Origin: Thermococci archaeon
GTDB lineage: Archaea > Methanobacteriota_B > Thermococci > Methanofastidiosales > B48-G16
Reading direction: 5' to 3'
Assembly: GCA_003660605.1 (NCBI GenBank)
Contig: QMUN01000030.1
Span: forward strand, 1-7,676
Length of the DNA stretch: 7,676 bases
The notes under the pieces are model-generated. The model did no database searches. It had not been told where the DNA came from and saw only the letters and a program-made list of their open reading frames with translations. The translations under genes and the position numbers were made by a program. Below, piece by piece: positions 5,916 to 7,676 of this stretch (positions are counted from its first letter, which is position 1; the number at the start of each line of letters is the position of its first letter).

Positions 5916-6739
5916 GATCCATCACAGCTTTTTGAGTTCATGTTCAGGTTTTCTCTGCAAGTAGCGAAACTTATACCATAATTATCGCATACGTTTTTTA
6001 TCTTCTCCATCATTTCTCTTCTTATATTTTCAGGAAGATAATAACTCCTTCCCACATTAGTTCCCTTTTTGAAGTATAGATCATAAGTCTTTTTCGCTAT
6101 CTCAGGATATACCTTAGAGAATCTTATCCAGTTATCTTTTTTCGCTTTATAAGTTGAAGATGTAATATGTTTTATTCCAGCTTTTATTCCTTCTTCTATA
6201 ACTTTTTTGTAATCCTTCGACAGATACAAAAAAACGGGATCTAATCTTAATGCTGTTGGAATATCATGATCATTCAGTATTTTCATGGCTTCAAATCTTT
6301 TTTCGGGAGAAGGCGCATTAGGCTCGAGTTTTTTTGATTCAAGTGTAGTTATCGTTACAGTGACAACAGATCTCATCTCTGAAAGAAGATCTGCATCTCT
6401 TGTCACGAGATCGCTTTTTGTAACTATCAATACCCTCATATCGTACCTTTTTAAAATCTCCAAAACTCTTCTTGTATCTCCGTATTTTTTCTCTATTGTC
6501 GGATAAGGATCAGAACTGTTTGACATACTTATTATAGATTTTTCAGGTATTTTTTGAAGATCTTTCTCTATTTTTCTAAAAAGATCTTTCTTTCTCCTGC
6601 AGTTATAAAAATTGGGTATATAAGTAGAATAACAGTAGATACAACGATGATCACACCCTGTATACGGATTCAATGAATATTTTTTCGGGCATGTGCAGAA
6701 TTTGTTTTTCCATGGATCGAATTCACGTATAAAATACAT
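5903..6739 (-). CDS. Radical SAM protein, SPL-like (COG1533/SplB family)
   Basis: The 278-residue protein has the radical SAM cluster motif Cys29-x3-Cys33-x2-Cys36 ([13 protein letters not shown]), which binds a 4Fe-4S cluster that cleaves SAM. Further family landmarks are SLNPYTGC (22-29), [10 protein letters not shown] (71-80), [13 protein letters not shown] (103-115) and [14 protein letters not shown] (139-152). These place it in the spore-photoproduct-lyase-like group, of which most members, including archaeal ones, have no known substrate. Spore photoproduct repair is not implied. Extra Cys at 15 and 17 and at 261 and 272 (ATCRE, SCDGSHL) could bind a second metal centre; this is inference. 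Start: a TTG at 6742 is in frame, but the ATG at 6739 overlaps the stop of the deaminase gene as TGATG, with AAGGT just upstream. It is the second gene of a two-gene operon. Confidence 0.9.
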   Translation of the reverse strand: MYFIREFDPWKNKFCTCPKKYSLNPYTGCDHRCIYCYSTYIPNFYNCRRKKDLFRKIEKDLQKIPEKSIISMSNSSDPYPTIEKKYGDTRRVLEILKRYDMRVLIVTKSDLVTRDADLLSEMRSVVTVTITTLESKKLEPNAPSPEKRFEAMKILNDHDIPTALRLDPVFLYLSKDYKKVIEEGIKAGIKHITSSTYKAKKDNWIRFSKVYPEIAKKTYDLYFKKGTNVGRSYYLPENIRREMMEKIKNVCDNYGISFATCRENLNMNSKSCDGSHLF

Positions 6740-7275
6740 CAAACTACCTTTTCAATCTCCACCCCTGCCTCCTTCAGTAAATTCATTTTTAACGTGTTAT
6801 CCATATCATACTCTCTCGCATAATATATCTTTTTTACCCCCGAATTTATTAAAAGTTTTGAACATGACATGCATGGAAAATGAGTACAGTATATAACAGA
6901 GTCTTTCGTAGAGACGCCGTGAAAGGCTGCTTGCGCAATCGCGTTTGCCTCTGCGTGTGCCCCTCTACATAAATAAGCTTTTTCGAGAGAGTTTAAACCC
7001 TGCCTCAAACATGTTTCTTTAGTACAATGCGTAACACCTTTTGGTGCACCGTTGTATCCTGTGGATATGATATGCTTGTCCTTTACAAGAACAGCACCTA
7101 CTTTTTGTTTCACACATGTAGATCTTTCTTTTACTATCTCTGCGATCTTCATAAAGTAATGATCGATATCGATCCTCTCTGTATCTTCCAATAAAATTTC
7201 ATGAACTGTTTCATCATGTTTCATTATTGGTTTACTTCTCACTTCGCTTCCCATTGTGTCTCCACTAACTTCCAT
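6739..7275 (-). CDS. dCMP deaminase-type cytidine/deoxycytidylate deaminase
   Basis: The 178-residue zinc deaminase is predicted to convert dCMP to dUMP, the precursor of dTMP. The catalytic zinc site is complete: His107-Ala-Glu109 in GAHAEANAI, with Glu109 as proton shuttle, and Cys135/Cys138 in PCMSCSK. Upstream are [14 protein letters not shown] (41-54), VGAVLVKD (59-66) and [10 protein letters not shown] (71-80). Cys84, Cys89 and Cys103 recur in dCMP deaminases of the ComEB/T4 type and may add a structural metal. Residues 1-38 form a polar extension before the usual family start. Start: the ATG at 7275 has GGAGG 7 nt upstream; an in-frame TTG at 7299 lies upstream of the likely transcript start. 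The stop overlaps the radical SAM ATG by 1 nt. Substrate dCMP rather than another cytosine or guanine compound is inferred from overall resemblance. Confidence 0.92.
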   Translation of the reverse strand: MEVSGDTMGSEVRSKPIMKHDETVHEILLEDTERIDIDHYFMKIAEIVKERSTCVKQKVGAVLVKDKHIISTGYNGAPKGVTHCTKETCLRQGLNSLEKAYLCRGAHAEANAIAQAAFHGVSTKDSVIYCTHFPCMSCSKLLINSGVKKIYYAREYDMDNTLKMNLLKEAGVEIEKVV

Positions 7276-7282
7276 TATTTTT

Positions 7283-7287
7283 CCTCC
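7283..7287 (-). promoter_or_regulatory. Ribosome-binding site that fixes the deaminase start
   Basis: GGAGG on the - strand, within AAAGGAGGAAAAATA, lies 7 nt before the ATG at 7275. It favours this ATG over the in-frame TTG at 7299, inside whose reading frame the site would lie. Confidence 0.7.
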
Positions 7288-7302
7288 TTTGCTGTCCAAT
7301 AG

Positions 7303-7320
7303 TTTTTATATATTTTCCTT
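7303..7320 (-). promoter_or_regulatory. Candidate BRE/TATA promoter of the deaminase-radical SAM operon
   Basis: On the - strand this reads AAGGAAAATATATAAAAA, an A/G-rich BRE-like part followed by a TATATAAAA box. Box to ATG (7275) is about 30-38 nt, so transcription would begin close to the ribosome-binding site. This gives a short leader and rules out the TTG at 7299. Confidence 0.55.
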
Positions 7321-7330
7321 AAGATGTAGA

Positions 7331-7341
7331 GTTTAAATATG
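7331..7341 (+). promoter_or_regulatory. Candidate TATA box for the RHS-fragment ORF
   Basis: GTTTAAATATG lies about 32-39 nt before the ATG at 7371, the spacing expected for a leaderless archaeal transcript. No Shine-Dalgarno site is seen before that ATG. It is divergent from the deaminase promoter, about 20 nt away. Confidence 0.35.
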
Positions 7342-7370
7342 TTTCTTGAGAAAATAAAATAGATAATAAA

Positions 7371-7643
7371 ATGGAATTAATTGATTCTTATAATGTGGTG
7401 AGAAAAGATTTAAACGGCATCTCAGAAAAATATAAATACACAGGCAAAGAGAAAGATATAACAGGATTGTATTACTATGGGGCAAGGTATTACGATCCCG
7501 TGATAGGAAGATTCACAACAAGAGATCCTGAGGAGGGTGATATCATGAATCCGCAATCTTTTCGTTCTATAGAATATATCTCATCTTATTATCTTCCTTT
7601 CCATGTTGAAGACTTTTGGAAAGAGATCAGGTTTGGGGACTAA
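7371..7643 (+). CDS. Orphan RHS-repeat core fragment with an unrelated C-terminal end
   Basis: The 90-residue ORF carries the hallmark end of the RHS/YD-repeat core: KYTGKEKDITGLYYYGARYY (22-41), then YDPVIGRFTTRDP (41-53) and NPQSF (60-64). Full RHS proteins are very large, with many YD repeats forming a shell around a variable C-terminal toxin tip. Here only about 45 core residues are present. The usual continuation (N-R-Y-x-Y-x-x-N-N-P, then D-P-x-G) is absent and is replaced by about 25 unrelated residues ending in WKEIRFGD. No frameshift in the nearby frames restores the missing part. No signal peptide or membrane segment is seen. It is best read as a gene remnant or a mobile RHS tail cassette. 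It does have an ATG and a TATA-like box at suitable spacing, so expression is possible. The ORF could equally be called a pseudogene fragment. Confidence 0.7.
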   Translation: MELIDSYNVVRKDLNGISEKYKYTGKEKDITGLYYYGARYYDPVIGRFTTRDPEEGDIMNPQSFRSIEYISSYYLPFHVEDFWKEIRFGD

Positions 7644-7676
7644 GAAAGGAAGAATTAGATTAAGATCATCATTGGC

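Noticed and set aside
1..7676. CRISPR array, tRNA, rRNA or transposase genes
   Set aside because: No regularly spaced repeats, no tRNA-like cloverleaf and no transposase motifs were found by reading; short RNAs could be missed without a covariance-model search.

Overview
The window is AT-rich and archaeal, almost certainly from a euryarchaeote. The strongest evidence is a tightly packed cluster on the + strand encoding Rpo7 (RpoE'), Spt4 (RpoE''), a DUF359 GTP-dependent dephospho-CoA kinase, and ribosomal proteins S24e and S27ae. These are archaeal or archaeal/eukaryotic information-processing genes in their usual euryarchaeal order. The Shine-Dalgarno sites (GGAGG, GAGGTGAT) and the TATA-like boxes 25-40 nt before several starts also fit archaea. 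The genus cannot be fixed from the sequence. A K+-dependent type membrane pyrophosphatase, HEAT-repeat proteins and RHS fragments would suit a methanogen- or ANME-related lineage, but that is only an inference.

Layout. Positions 1-1837 hold a 5'-truncated membrane pyrophosphatase (+). It runs tail-to-tail, with a 10-nt gap, into a small HEAT-repeat protein (- strand, 1848-2264). A 201-nt divergent intergenic region (2265-2465) carries candidate promoters and short repeats. From 2466 to 4198 (+) lies a three-gene cassette: a small unrecognised protein whose reading frame is broken near 2754, a polytopic membrane protein of the YhfC type (related to CPBP intramembrane proteases) with altered active-site motifs, and a secreted lipoprotein. 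Both junctions in the cassette are ATGA overlaps, and the first appears only when the frameshift is corrected. After 44 nt comes the rpo7-spt4-DUF359-rps24e-rps27ae operon (4243-5915), in which every junction overlaps by 1-4 nt. Its last gene overlaps by 13 nt the 3' end of a convergent operon on the - strand (7275 to 5903), which encodes a dCMP-deaminase-type protein followed, with a TGATG overlap, by an SPL-like (COG1533) radical SAM protein. At the right edge (7371-7643, +) is a short orphan fragment of an RHS-repeat core with an unrelated C-terminal end.

How the genes work together. The 4243-5915 operon joins transcription (Rpo7 stalk subunit, Spt4 elongation factor), CoA synthesis and the small ribosomal subunit. 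The pyrophosphatase couples PPi hydrolysis to Na+ or H+ export. The deaminase probably supplies dUMP for dTMP synthesis, and its coupled radical SAM partner has no assigned function. The least described part is the 2466-4198 cassette, which looks like an envelope-associated unit. No tRNA, rRNA, CRISPR array or transposase gene was seen.
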